Assembly (NCBI GenBank): GCA_037951165.1
Contig: JBBDHG010000014.1
Coordinates: forward strand, 23,395,001 to 23,459,000
Direction: 5' to 3'
Length of the DNA: 64,000 bases
Source: Lophius americanus
Taxonomy: Eukaryota > Chordata > Actinopteri > Lophiiformes > Lophiidae
The first letter of the stretch is position 1. Every line of letters begins with the position of its first letter. Shown here piece by piece: positions 47,600-59,169 of the stretch. The notes beneath the pieces were generated by a model. That model made no database searches, was not told the origin of the DNA, and saw only the letters and a list, made by a program, of their open reading frames with translations. A program made the position numbers and the translations under genes.

Positions 47600-47870
47600 A
47601 AATTCTGAAATCACTCATACAAATAAAGGCTGACCAGCCGATACCAATTTTTTCCGATTCCGATTTGTTGTCTTAAGAGTTCTAAAAACTATTTTTTAGT
47701 GCTCTTATTTTGAAGTGTCACAGCTGAATTAATGCTGGTCGGCATTATGTATGTATTCTGACCTGTTGAAATTAATTTACGCTCCGTCCTCACCACCGTG
47801 AATTTCCTAAACCGGTTTTATGACATTTCAAAGTGAAAATCAAACTTTGTTAGCCATTACATGATATATG
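47600..47870. mobile_element. Possible degenerate DNA-transposon-like repeat
   Basis: The stretch GACCAGCCGATACC...TTTCCGATTCCGATTT recalls a dispersed fish repeat with CCGATACCGAT ends. Terminal inverted repeats are not clear here, so the call is weak. Confidence 0.22.
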
Positions 47871-48362
47871 TTGTTGTTTCGGGACTTCAGGGCTCGTTGT
47901 TGGTGTATGTCCTCTCTCTAACTTTAGCCAAATTGCCACCATTAGCTTCTTGAAACTTGCATTGTTCCTCAGTGTGATTACATTTGAAATGTGTTAATGA
48001 GTTTGTTGCGCCGATCACTTTCTAGGGATATTCCTCCACATCTATTTTCTATCTGTATTTGGCCGACAGGGGCAAACACACTGCAACCATCAATTTGACA
48101 ACATGCCCATGCTGCAAATTAAGAAAACATCCTCATCAGTTTCACAACACAAACACGCTGCAAAAACCATAACAGAGCACATAAAGAAAAATCAAATTAA
48201 AAAATGAAGCATCCCTGGATGTGCTTTTTTATGGCTTCATTTAGTGAATAAAACCGATATAATGCAAAAAACATTTCATGATATTTTGATTAGCCGCGGT
48301 AACTTTGCTTAACTTCCGGGTCGCGCAGTTGTGTGACTAAGAATGAAACTTTAATTTACATT

Positions 48363-48653
48363 GCGCAAACAATAAATAAACTTAATAATGACCCTAACGT
48401 GCACCAGTACCCAAAGCTACAGTAAACAAGGTGTATTATACGTCCTGAAACCTCTTCACCGCCATCACTCATACTCACTTCAGTTTTCACCATGGCAACG
48501 TATTCACAACGGTCAGAACGTCACGCACAAAAGGTTTTAAGATGGCTGGTTAAGAGTTTTCTTCAGCAGGTAAAATACACTTTGTTAACAGTAGCTTTGG
48601 GTAATGTACATGTTAGGGTCAGTATTACCTTTATTTGTTGTTTTTGTGACTAA
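48363..48653 (+). mobile_element. Long inverted-repeat element with a small internal ORF
   Basis: Two arms of about 78-80 bp, 48,363-48,442 and 48,571-48,648, are reverse complements at roughly 80-85% by eye. Both contain GACCCTAAC and ACCCAAAGCTAC in the same order. The 128-bp spacer is CpG-richer and contains an ATG in strong context (CACCATGG, 48,492), opening a 53-codon ORF (MATYSQRSERHAQ...) to TAA at 48,651-48,653. A CAG|GTAAAA donor-like site lies after codon 26. It looks like the end of, or a miniature derived from, a DNA transposon. I cannot name a superfamily. Confidence 0.55.
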
Positions 48654-48840
48654 TGTCCCAGTCTATGAATCTTCTAAAACCTGTGGAGGTGATCCGTGTG
48701 TAAAGCAATAAAAACTGCCATGGGAATACTTCATGAGTTGCAACCCATTGTTGACTGGAATTTTTACAGGTAATGTGCAAGCTGTTTTATTTATTTTTAA
48801 TGACGCTTTTATCGGTTTGGGGGGAAAAAAACACCTATTA

Positions 48841-48906
48841 GCCATAACATTAAAACCACCTGCTTCCGTTTTTGTAGGACCCATCTTTGCATGGGTCCTA
48901 CAAAAA
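48841..48906 (+). mobile_element. Fragment of repeat family C with a 16-bp perfect hairpin
   Basis: GCCATAACATTAAAACCACC is the end sequence of a dispersed fish repeat, also seen at 38.3 and 54.6 kb. It is followed by a perfect 16-bp inverted repeat at 48,869-48,884 and 48,891-48,906 with a 6-nt loop. Confidence 0.5.
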
Positions 48907-49425
48907 ATAATGATAATAATATTAATTTCAGAAAAATAGATGAGAATATGAACAATGTCTGGAGTCAAACATTTCTATGGCTCCAGTCCAGCTCCATTCC
49001 ATTTATTGCTTTTTATTATCTATAGTGACTCTCTACCTCCGTCTACAGCGCCGGGCTTCTTGTACTGTGTGCTCGCACTGTGGCTCAAGCACTTTTACTA
49101 TATTTTCAAACCCTTAATCAGCGGAGTATAACCATGTGTCTGAAGCGATGAACATCCAAGTAGGGTTTGTATTAAGCCCACTTTGATTGTGGTTAAATAC
49201 TCTGGTGAGACCGTCAGACTCCCCATCCTGACAGATCCTGGGGAAGTTGCTTCAAATGTGTGCCGATACTTCCAGACTGCCTTCATAACGATTACTGCCT
49301 GTCTACATACATAGAGATGTATCTATGGTTTAGTCCACCATGGTTTAGTCATGGAAGCCCAAATACTTGCAATATAATGGTGAGGAGGGCTTTTCAAGCT
49401 TCTTCGCTTTTCTGATGTCCATTTT
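48907..49425. other. Intron 1 segment, nothing recognised
   Basis: No coding signal and no mobile element identified with any confidence. Confidence 0.5.
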
Positions 49426-49429
49426 TACC

Positions 49430-49875
49430 CCAACCAGGGACCTAAACCATACTATTTCTCGGAGCAGCTCCTTCAGCAGCTGACTGCTACACCCACAGTG
49501 TAAGACAGAGTGCTGCCGCAGGTCCTTTGAGCCAGACTGCAGTCCGAATCTAAAACAAAGATTCTGTCTTGAATCTGAACTTTTCGTCCGTCCATCTACC
49601 TCACACTCACTTCACGCTCACCACAAATGCACTGGACTATTTTCACATACAATAACTTATATTTGGTATTGGAGTTTGGACTCTTTTTCCCATATTTATA
49701 TATTTATCTTTATTTAACAGTATGTTTATTTACACATATATATGTCTATATGTCTTTAATATTTCTTAAGCGTGTATTATGTGTATTGTGAACATTTTTT
49801 TCTCAACCACTGCTGTCACTTAATAAATGTTGGCGCTACTGTAATACTTGAATTTTCCTTTGGGGCTTAAACATT
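49430..49875 (+). mobile_element. 3' end of a non-LTR retrotransposon (LINE)
   Basis: Reads like the C-terminus and 3' UTR of a fish LINE: a short Ser/Gln/Leu-rich piece and CRRSFEPDCSP-like peptide at 49,490-49,555, then an AT-rich 3' UTR ending AATTTTCCTTTGGGGCTTAA, a decayed version of the AATTTCCCTTCGGGGATTAA tail of fish LINEs. 5' truncated. Confidence 0.45.
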
Positions 49876-49879
49876 TTTT

Positions 49880-52800
49880 TTCTCTTCTATTCTATTCAAT
49901 TGAAATCCTATGTACTACATACGCTACGATTTAGAGCGTTATAGAGTATTGAATTCTACGTAAAATAGACTAAGACATGGTAAAACAAACTTTCTCAGTG
50001 CACACTTGCCCTGGCAATGATGTATTATTTGAACTACGAGCAGCCGGGTCTCCGTGTTGTAAATCAAACACTTTTCAAAGTCAAACAAAGTGGAACTCAC
50101 TCTGCTGCGTCTTGGCACCCGTCCCACCCCGGATAGCTTTTATTTCTTCCACATCTTCCCTCGCTGTGCCCCCAAGGCATGTGCTGTAGAAACAACACGC
50201 TGCAGCGTAAAGAATGAGTTATGTGCACATGCCCTCACCTTCTATCTCATTAGTATAAGAGATGATGTATTCCCTTCACCTTGAATCCCTCTCTCCTTGT
50301 CCTTGCCTTCTACAGTTCAGCACTTCCTCAGCTTCATGAGTAATGAGATTAATTGATTGGAGCCACATACCTTAAATACCACCCCATTTGCTCTAATTTT
50401 TACCAAACTACGTGTGAAAACAAGCTCCCTCCCTCTCTCTAACTCATACGACCGCTGGAGTACATTACAGCTGCCTAATCCAGAAATTACAGTCTGCTTT
50501 GCAATTTGTGGAGTATTCTCTCCAGCAGCGTAATCCTGCCAGTGTGTGTATCCGAGACAGTCTCACACTCTAATGGGAGAGATCCCATTTTCTCCTCTGT
50601 TCCTGTTTATATCTGCTGCACAGTTTGAAACCTGATTCCCATGTCTGAAGCGCTGTGTCTACGAGGAGAATTGACATCCGTTGGGTTTTGCAGTGGCTGT
50701 TATGTGTTTGCGGCAACAGAGGAGAATGATTTGGCGCTGTTAGATGTTATTGCCTAAACAAAAGGCCCACTAAGTGGTGGGCACAAGATTTGTCATCAAA
50801 TGTTTGACTGTCTGCGCGTCAGGGTAGCAGTGGAAATGCTGAGTGCTAATGGTGTATAGAAAAGGGTTTATTGGCCGGTTTCATCTTTTTCCATTGTGCT
50901 CCACAGATGTACCCATCGTATCGGCCCCTCACTGGGTTTAAGTCTTTGAGGGAAATCATTTTAGGGCCTTTCACATTCAGATCAATGGCTGGTTTGTCCC
51001 ATTTCTTATTGATTTTTGCTGTGTTTGTTACAGAAATACTCTATTTCATTATCTAACCCTCCGAGCATTCCTCGGGTTTAGAAAAAAAAAAGTAAAAAAA
51101 AAAGAACTAGTGCTTGCTCTCGGCTCCATTCACTTTCTTTGACTTCTCTCCCTCGTTTCCAGATCCCTCTCTCTTTCTCACTTCACTTGTCATTTCAGAG
51201 AAGCGCTGCAATTGCTCATGTTACAGACGAGCCATGCCAAATTCATAATGATGAGATTATCTTGTCAACAGTGCAGAGTGTATATGTCTGCCGTATTGAT
51301 CTGCGCCCAATCTTAATAAATGAAGTACCACGATGGAGCTGTTGGCTCAAAGATAACTGAGCAGATCTCACTATTTATGCACTCTCACTACTGCTGAAAT
51401 GATGAATGGAGGGTGTTTATTCCTCTCCTCTCCTTCCCTCTCTCCACCCCATGCTTCAAAACTGTTGGAAGGAGAAATAAGGAAAAGCCCTTCCCACGGG
51501 TTGTCTGAAACTTGTCCTCTTTGAGGTGACGTTGACATGCTGAGTCGATGTATTCCCAGATGGAGAGACACGGGTGCTCCTGTGGAGGGAAGGGATTAGA
51601 TAGACAACAGGAGAGAGAGCCAGGTCGGAGAAATTAGCTGTCCTTAACGTGACTGAAGTTTTCGAGGGGAATTCATCTGTGCATTTATAAAGAAAAGGTC
51701 AGGGCAGGGTTTAGAACTGGAGATTATGTTGGACTGTCTCTAGCAGATGAGTGCTGAAGCTTTCTGAAACACTGTGAGTGCATCAGAGTAGAACTTGAGT
51801 CTGAGAGGAGCAAGCCTCCAACATGTTGACATCCTCTGTCAGCTTTTACCCAGATGTATGGACCTCATATTTCCTGTCTTCCACACCCTTCCTTTGCTCT
51901 GATTCCTCTGACTCAACGCCTATGACGCACTAAGGTCACCTTGAAACTGAAACTAGACATAGTCCATCTGCTGTGCTGCTGCGTGTGTGTGTTCATAAAA
52001 GGCAGGAGGGGAAAACACAGGTGTTTGTGCGTGTGTGTGTGTTTATTTATCTGCGCCTGGCCTTGGTTCTGGGCTTTGGGGAAATATCAAAAATGCTTTC
52101 ATCTATGGAAGTGCTCTTGTTCCGCCAATTCAAATGGAATAATTTTGTTCTTTAATGTTTTTGCTGACGAACTCACAGCTTCTGTGTTGTTAACTCACAA
52201 CTAGACAACATTTTGCGGATGGCTTGTTTCAAAACTGAATTATAAAAAGGCCGCTTCCTCAGTTAAATTTGTTGAGGATACGGGATAAGGGGGCCTTGTA
52301 GGATTATTTCAAAAAAGGTTTTAAAAAACCTGCTTTCAGAAACTTGAAAGACAATTTTTTCATTGTTTTAGTTTTAGGCTGCAAAAGCTGATCTATTATT
52401 TTTTTGTGTACCAATGAGTAATGAAAGAGAAAGAGTTTTGTTCATTTATTTATTCCAAATTCATATTTTTCTTTGAACTTGCTTTGGAAAAAAAATCCTC
52501 TCCATTCCTTTCTTTCTAGGAGAGTTCAAGGTTCATGGTTTCTCCATCTATATATGAAAAAAGATAAGTCAGTTTCATACGTTCTATCTGCAGCCACATG
52601 ATCCATCCATCCCCGATGGTGGTGCAGAAGAGGTTGGGATTTTGTACGTAACCTATTGAAAAGCAACAAATTTGGTGGCCGTACGATTGATTGCGACACG
52701 AGTTAGATTTGTTTCTTTTTCATTTCACATTTCCCTTTGTGGCTGCATTCGTCGATTTTTGATGAGTCTCGGTTGAATTGTGTCGACACTGCCCCCAGTG

Positions 52801-53810
52801 GTTTTCTGTGTTACTGTTCCATATCATTTCAGATGTGTGAAAAATAAATGTAGAGAGTGGAGGGTAGGCTCTGTCTGTATCTATATGGGTCTTTACATTT
52901 AAAATACCCATGCAGCACATGTGAAGTCTCAATTGATGTAAAATTGTAAGTTGTTGCTTTAAAGTGTTGCCTTCAGGCTTCTTACTTAGGTGCAGTACTT
53001 TACAGTATATTATTGCTTGTTTGATAATGGTTACAAATACATGCACGTCTTAAACTGTGTGGCAAGAAAGGTTGAAGTAACAGCTTTGGATTTTTGGCTT
53101 TGGATTAATGAGGGTGTAGCCAAGGTCAGTGCTGACTTGAGGATTTGATCAATGGCAAAGCTGTTGTAACTATTGATGAGCGAGTACTGAATGATTAGTG
53201 GCTTAAACACCAAAATCACATACTGCACTCCTCGCTTTTAACTGTGCATACGTTATTTGAAATCAAGTAAATTCCTCTATTTCCAACTCCTCTTTTACGC
53301 CTCCATGTATTTCCTTTCATTAATGATCACTTATTCCCGTTGTAAGCTACCGTGCCGGGATCAGCTTGGTAAATATTTGTACAGAAAAGTTCAGGTATTG
53401 AACTCTGGGAGAGCCAGTAAACTGCTGCGTTATGAAGTTCTTTGAGCTGGAGTAAATCTTTTGCTAGAACTGTATTTTTCAGTGACTAATTGAACGTCTA
53501 ATCTGCCACAGATGTGAACAGCTTTGATGCAAAATCAGAAGAGTTTCCTCTCACCTGAATCCAAAGATACCGAGTTGCTGTCAGTGTTGTTTTATTTGCA
53601 TAATGCTGGTGGAAACTCGACACACAGATGTCATATTGACGAAAATCTAAGGAGGTATTTTACATTTAACAGCGCAAGGAGTTCTGGTGAATTCTTGTCA
53701 TATCTTTAATGTTTGTTTGCTATTACAGATGTAATATAACCTGTTCAAGTCCTTTTATTTTTTCTGATGGACTTCAATTTAGAATCCAATTCATATTTAC
53801 AGTATATCCA
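49880..53810. other. Intron 1 middle segment
   Basis: No coding exon seen. AT-rich blocks with homeobox-like sites occur at 50,330-50,420 (TGAGATTAATTGATTGG). A/T homopolymers occur near 51,085-51,105. Irregular (GT)n lies near 51,985-52,045. ORFs on both strands here are short and overlap each other. Confidence 0.4.
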
Positions 53811-53814
53811 TTTG

Positions 53815-53892
53815 CCTTGTAGCACTTTGAGATTTGATCCAAATGTAAAGTGCATTATAAATTAAATGTATTATTATTATTATTATTATTAT
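53815..53892 (+). mobile_element. LINE-type 3' tail with (TTA)n
   Basis: GTAGCACTTTGAGATT...GTGCATTATAAAT leading into about eight TTA/ATT units (53,869-53,892). This is a common 3' tail of fish retroposons; the same tail occurs at 25,145-25,187. Confidence 0.5.
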
Positions 53893-53994
53893 ATCCCAGA
53901 AAAGTCTGAGTTATTGTACAGTTTATTATATATAATGCTGCTACAGATCCTTCATGTTGATGGGATAACTTAACTTAATTGGTTTGCTTAATAT

Positions 53995-54095
53995 TGTCCC
54001 CTCTGCACAGGCTCTACCTGTCCAATGTTATTCACTACGAACGACTCAAGCCCAAAGGGTCAGCCAAAATAAGAGGTTGGCAATTTTGGCTTCAG
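53995..54095 (+). pseudogene. Possible Ty3/gypsy integrase C-terminal scrap
   Basis: A frame with LYLSNVIHYERLKPKGSAK resembles the '..V.H..RLKP' end of fish Ty3/gypsy integrases. It is only about 25 codons, ends in a stop at once, and has no other element sequence around it. Confidence 0.2.
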
Positions 54096-54099
54096 TGAT

Positions 54100-54625
54100 G
54101 ATGAGATTGACCACAAGAAGTCAAAAGTAAACATCCTTGGGAAAATGATCTCATTACCATATATGTGTTATCACTGGCAAAAAAAAAAGGCACTGCTGCA
54201 TTTGAGGAGTCCATGGCTTAAAAAGAGAGAGACAAAGAGCCATCAATAAACATCCATAGTGCATCTGTCGCCACCAGATAGGCTGCGCCATATTATTATG
54301 AGACATGTCACAAAGAAGCTGCTGAACTAAAACCTGTTCGGTACTTTGCTGTCACCTCTGATCTCCCCTCCTCACCTCTGGTAGAGTAATGGAGCCCGAC
54401 ACCGTGCTACATTGACGATGAAGGAAACTCGTGCAACAGACGCCCTGACGTGGATGATCACATGCCAGAAATGATCACGCAGACATGGGAAATATGTTGT
54501 CTGCATAATTTTGCCTTCCCCATCAGCAGCAAAAACATCTCAGTTATTAATAGTTCAGCATACAGACCTTGTCAAAGAAACTTTGCAGTTTGCTTGCAAT
54601 TGGCAAAGTGAAACTCACCAGGCTA
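54100..54625. other. Intron 1 segment, nothing recognised
   Basis: Mixed-composition sequence without coding signal. Confidence 0.5.
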
Positions 54626-54627
54626 CG

Positions 54628-55055
54628 GCACCGGTCGCCGATCAGCCCTTCTTTATATCCACTGACAGGTGAAGACAGAATAATATTGAAAATCATGTTA
54701 ACACACTTCCTGTTAGTGGGTGGAATATATCAGGCAGAAAGCGAACATTTTGAATAAGTACCTGTCAAACTTTGGCAAGGACCGATAGCTAAACAACCTG
54801 GTAAGAGCATCTCGGAGGCTGCAGGTCTTGTTGCCATCTGGTTTAAGGAAGGATAAATGGCAAAGTGGCAACACAGTCATTAACGCCAAAGGCTCACTGA
54901 CGTATGTTGGGGAGCGACCACCAGCCCATGATGGTCCGATCCCTGCACACAAATGGCTGAATCACTTAATTATGGCTCTAATAGAAGGGTATCAGAATGT
55001 GCAGCTCGTCAACATTAGGCAGCTGGTTTTAGTGTCATGGCTGATCGGTGTATCT
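54628..55055. mobile_element. DNA-transposon-like element, repeat family C, near full length
   Basis: Left end contains CGCCGATCAGCC (near 54,637), the right end GGCTGATCGGTGTAT (near 55,040). These are inverted repeats sharing CCGATCAGCC. Inside, near both ends, are the family's CACTGACAGGTGAAG and ACATTAGGCAGCTGGTTTTA motifs. Of the overlapping ORFs, none shows transposase motifs, so it is probably non-autonomous. The family is common in fish DNA; I do not assign a superfamily. Confidence 0.55.
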
Positions 55056-55059
55056 TGTT

Positions 55060-55345
55060 TCTAATGTATCCTACACAAAATCCCATAAATAACTTTAAAA
55101 TACAAAACCATTATATGAATGCTGTCTGACATTCAATGACTTCCCTTATGTTTCATTCAAATGCTAGGGTTTCAAAGTACAAATGTGTAGGAAAAAGGTC
55201 ACCGCCAAATAGTTTTTTGCCATATTAACTTATATTTAACGTAGGAAAAAAAGGTGGTACTGGTTGGGCAATGCTGTGCAGCCCCAGCTGAATGTTTACA
55301 ATGTGGAGGCTTATTGTAATCCTTAACCGATGGGATAGGGATATA
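55060..55345. other. Intron 1 segment, nothing recognised
   Basis: Short AT-rich gap between family C and a compound microsatellite. Confidence 0.5.
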
Positions 55346-55348
55346 GGA

Positions 55349-55369
55349 TCTCTCTCTCTCTCTCTCTAT

Positions 55370-55400
<31 letters not shown>

Positions 55401-55403
55401 TAT

Positions 55404-55438
<35 letters not shown>
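55349..55438. repeat. Compound (TC)n(AT)n(GA)n microsatellite
   Basis: (TC)n at 55,349-55,367, an alternating AT block to about 55,406, then (GA)n to 55,438. TC and GA arms are complementary, so the whole tract can fold back. Confidence 0.9.
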
Positions 55439-55441
<3 letters not shown>

Positions 55442-55769
55442 AAAATAAGTCCATGGATGTGGTCTCTATCTATGAGAAAGTTTAATTTCACCGTTTTATG
55501 TGCCTCTTTTTTACCGGCAGCATTAAATGTGTTTATTGTTTATTTTCAAGATGATAATGATATAAAAAGCGATTTTTAGATTACTTTGTTGAATATCTCC
55601 AGACTCCCGACATCTGTCTCTCTCTTAGTGTTTTGTTTTGCATGCACTTTACTACTAATTTATTATCCAAATATGAACACATGCGTCATTAGATTTCTAC
55701 ATAAGCACCTCATCCAAAACAAACAAAACAAGACAGACTCGTGGTCTCTTCAGTTATAATCTTAAAGGT

Positions 55770-56790
55770 AAAGGGGCTATCATACTCAAGGAGTCTACCC
55801 TAAAAAACGGTCGCCCCCTGTCAGAAATGGTATATCGCTGAAAAGCCCCCAATCCACTGCAATGTACCCCTGACTGAACTCCCTCAAATTGAACGTAACA
55901 TATTTATAATGTCAAACAGTCCATACTGACTCAACCTAACTATTTGTATGAAGTCAGTAATATGCTCTAAGATAAGAACCCAAAGAGACTCAATAATGAA
56001 GATAAATGCAGTTCATTGTTTTTTCTAAGCTCTGTAAGGAAACAGGACAGATTTCCTTGTGTCAATTCAAATGAGCAAAATTTTTAAACAATTGTATTTA
56101 TGGTTGGGAAGTAATGGTCAAAAAGCTGCGAGTGAATTACGAACAATAGTATGAAAATATCACAAACACAAGTTGTTCATGAGGGATATTAGCTAAACGG
56201 ACAAAACACTAAAACAAACCGCTTCCCTATAATGAGTGAAGTATGAACTATAACAGTGAAATATTACAAGATATTTCTGCTTGTGTAGAGGCGTGTGAGC
56301 TAATTAGGTCTTAATCCGGCGTATGTTTTGTAAGTAATGGTAAAAAAAAGAAAAAGAAAAAGGAAGTCTTTATATTTACGGTAAAATATAACATTTATAT
56401 GGGACATGGGTGAGTTATGTTTGAAAATGTGTTTTTCGGAACAAATAGCTCCCCCTTCTGACTAAAATATGAACCATTAGATTAAAATATGTACAAGATA
56501 AATCTCAAATCAATTTATTTGGACTAAGTTGGATCAATGGTTAGGAAGTTATGGCGGAAAAACTGTGATTCTGTAGATAAAGCTCTCCATAGTGTTGGAA
56601 ATATACGATTAAACTTTCCCAAAATGAATCCAGGTCTTCCTCCCACTAACATCTTTCTGGGTATAGAATTTGATAAAGATCCGTGACGTGGTTTTTGTGT
56701 TATCACATTAACATGAAGCGTCTGCGGGTTCCAGCGTTGATGGCGATTTCGTAATATCCCCGACTTTTCAGGGCCTGTAATCAGACCAAA
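55770..56790 (+). mobile_element. Repeat A cluster in intron 1
   Basis: Contains the left-end signature (AAAAGCCCCCAATCCACTGC, 55,836-55,855), internal units (AGTATGAACTATAACAGTGAAATA at 56,240; AAATATGAACCATTAGATTAAAATATG at 56,466) and the right part (CCAGGTCTTCCTCCCACTAA, ATAATATCCCCGACTTTTCA near 56,750). It also has the extra segment, in opposite sense, shared with copies at 32.5 and 63.5 kb (55,915-55,995). No coding capacity. Confidence 0.6.
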
Positions 56791-56794
56791 GTAC

Positions 56795-59165
56795 TTATTT
56801 GTAGATGGAGGAGAAAAATGACATCTACTCTTGCTTGGACTCTCTTGCAAAAAGAATAATAAAGTAATCATAACTGAATGAAGAATATCCGCTTTGAAGT
56901 TTTTTGTCTCATCTCTCCTGATGACAAAAATGTTAGTGAACCCCATCAGCCCTCCCTCTGCCCTGTGCACCCCTTCCTTTTTGTCTTTCCGTCTTGCTTT
57001 TTACCTGTCAATGATTCCATTGCCTTGCTCAGCATGCGGTTTGCATAATAAGTCACCGTGTCATTTGCACGCCATCTTCTTACTATTAGAAGTGCTTTTG
57101 CAGCGGCTCAAGAAGATAAAGAGTCGTAGCACTAAAAAGAGACTTCCCACTTAGCTCCTAATATGCATCTGTAATAACACGGTATGGTCAACCAAAATAA
57201 TAGGCAATAAGTGTGAGTGGTTGCTCGTGAATTATGAATATTGTATTTGCTGTTGAGCAGTGCGCATGCAAAGGAGAGGTCGTGTAATTTATGCAACTGT
57301 ACAGATAAAAGCCTCCAAATTGCCACTTAGCTCTATTTAATGAATTCAACTCAAAATTTGTATTATAAGGATTACAGCTATGTTATGAATTATGACTAGC
57401 TTGGATTAAAGAAAAGCAGAGACTCTGGAGTAAGATGAGAGCTGCCTCATGAGCTGATCTTCATAGTGAATCAGAATTTTGTGACTGTATTCAGCTTGAA
57501 TCGTTTTAGATTTGCTAGTAAAGTTGAGCTCAGTACATTTGCAGATGGGAGGAGGGAAGAGGCTGTCACTGGGAGAACTACTCAAACTGACAGATCACAA
57601 GGATTTGAACAAGTAATCAGAGTATATACATTCCATCCTTGCATACTGGTTGCTACACAGGGAATCCATACAGCGATATGATGCATGGTTTGTTCATCTA
57701 TCCATCCATTTGTCAGTATATACGTACTCCTCGTCCCTGGCGTAACAGAAAAAAAGTTTTTTTCAAACGTTATTCATGGAACTTGGCTAACACATCAATC
57801 AAATGCAAGAATGCTGCCTTTTCTTATTCGGGGATTTTTAACATTTATATTCCCCTAGCTGTCAAATGAATGAAATAGGCTTACATTTGTGTGGCCGTGT
57901 GTGTTTCTGTACATATCAGGACACATGACAGTCTATAAACACATCGTCTTCAATCGACCGTGAGTAGAATTCACACTTACCTTGCAGGCCAGCTTAAGGT
58001 GTTCATCTCATAACTCTACCCTTTAATTAGCTTATTTTCACATTTTGTTGATGCACTTATTGCCAGTTTTCTCACATTTACCTAAAATAGAGGTTAAGTT
58101 ACATCCACATCAACACAAATCTTTTCCTTAAACACCAATTTTACATTTTTTTCTGTCTCATATTGGGACAGAAATATTAATTTCTGGCTATTTGGAGTAT
58201 GGGATGTGAAATTCAAATATATTTACGTTACTTAGGCAAATTGCCATGTCAGCCATGTGTTGGATTATTGCCTTTTAATATTTAAAATTAAAGTTTTTCG
58301 ACATTTCATTGGCTACACCTTACAGTTATTCTTAAGAAGAGTGAAGTTTATTTTTTTTAAACTGTATATTCTTTCTTTTGCAGATGTAAAGCAGGACTAA
58401 CGCAGAATGTAGAGTATCTGTTTAGTTTTCTTTAGCACAATTTTGATATTTATTTCTAAACTGAAAGAGCTTGTGTTCATGCAAACAAAAAAACAACTCT
58501 TGACTTTGCGTGGCTCGTCATGGCATGCCCATTCCTCCAATAGCAGCTTGGACTTCTTTCTTTTCTGCACCACTGCCTGGGAAACTCTTACAAAGCAGAT
58601 TTACCTGCATCATAGGCAGTTACCTACTCGCCTAATGGTTTTCCTAACCAGGCATCTTCAAGTTCTTTTGAAGGCAGTGGTAGATGTTTAGCAGGCAGTA
58701 GACTGCACTGGCTTTAAGTTCACTTAAGCGCCCTGATTGATTGGTGTGTTATCTCCAGGAAGATGTATAGGACCAGCTAATTAGATTTGATCACTTACAA
58801 TTGCTTCTCAGCCACTAGTTAATCGATGCTGTCTAATTATTGTCTTGTTTCTTCTCCCCCTTTCCTTACTTGCTTTAATCATGTACTTACTCTCTTTTTT
58901 GCTTCCTTATCTGTTTTTGTGTTTACTTTGTCTGCATTCTCTTTCACTAATGTGTTTTCTTTAAGACACATTTCTACTCGTGTATTGATACGCCGTGGTA
59001 ACCTGCAGTATAGACGATCTGTAATTCGACCTGTTGCTGAGTCACCTGGACATTTTTTTAAGAGATTTTGTGAGACGCTTAAAAAGCGCCGACTTCTACC
59101 GAAGCCAATAAATCCAGTTTTGTATAATCTAAAAAATTGAAACTACAACCCTAATATGAGGATAT
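56795..59165. other. Intron 1 distal segment
   Basis: No exon identified. 57,130-57,330 is a candidate conserved block with TGCGCATGCAAAG (NRF1-half/octamer-like, 57,261) and several AAT-rich sites. The 104-codon ORF at 58,826-59,140 has a hydrophobic N-terminal half and a basic C-terminal half (RRSVIRP...CETLKKRRLLPK). I do not recognise it. Confidence 0.35.
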
Positions 59166-59169
59166 ATTT

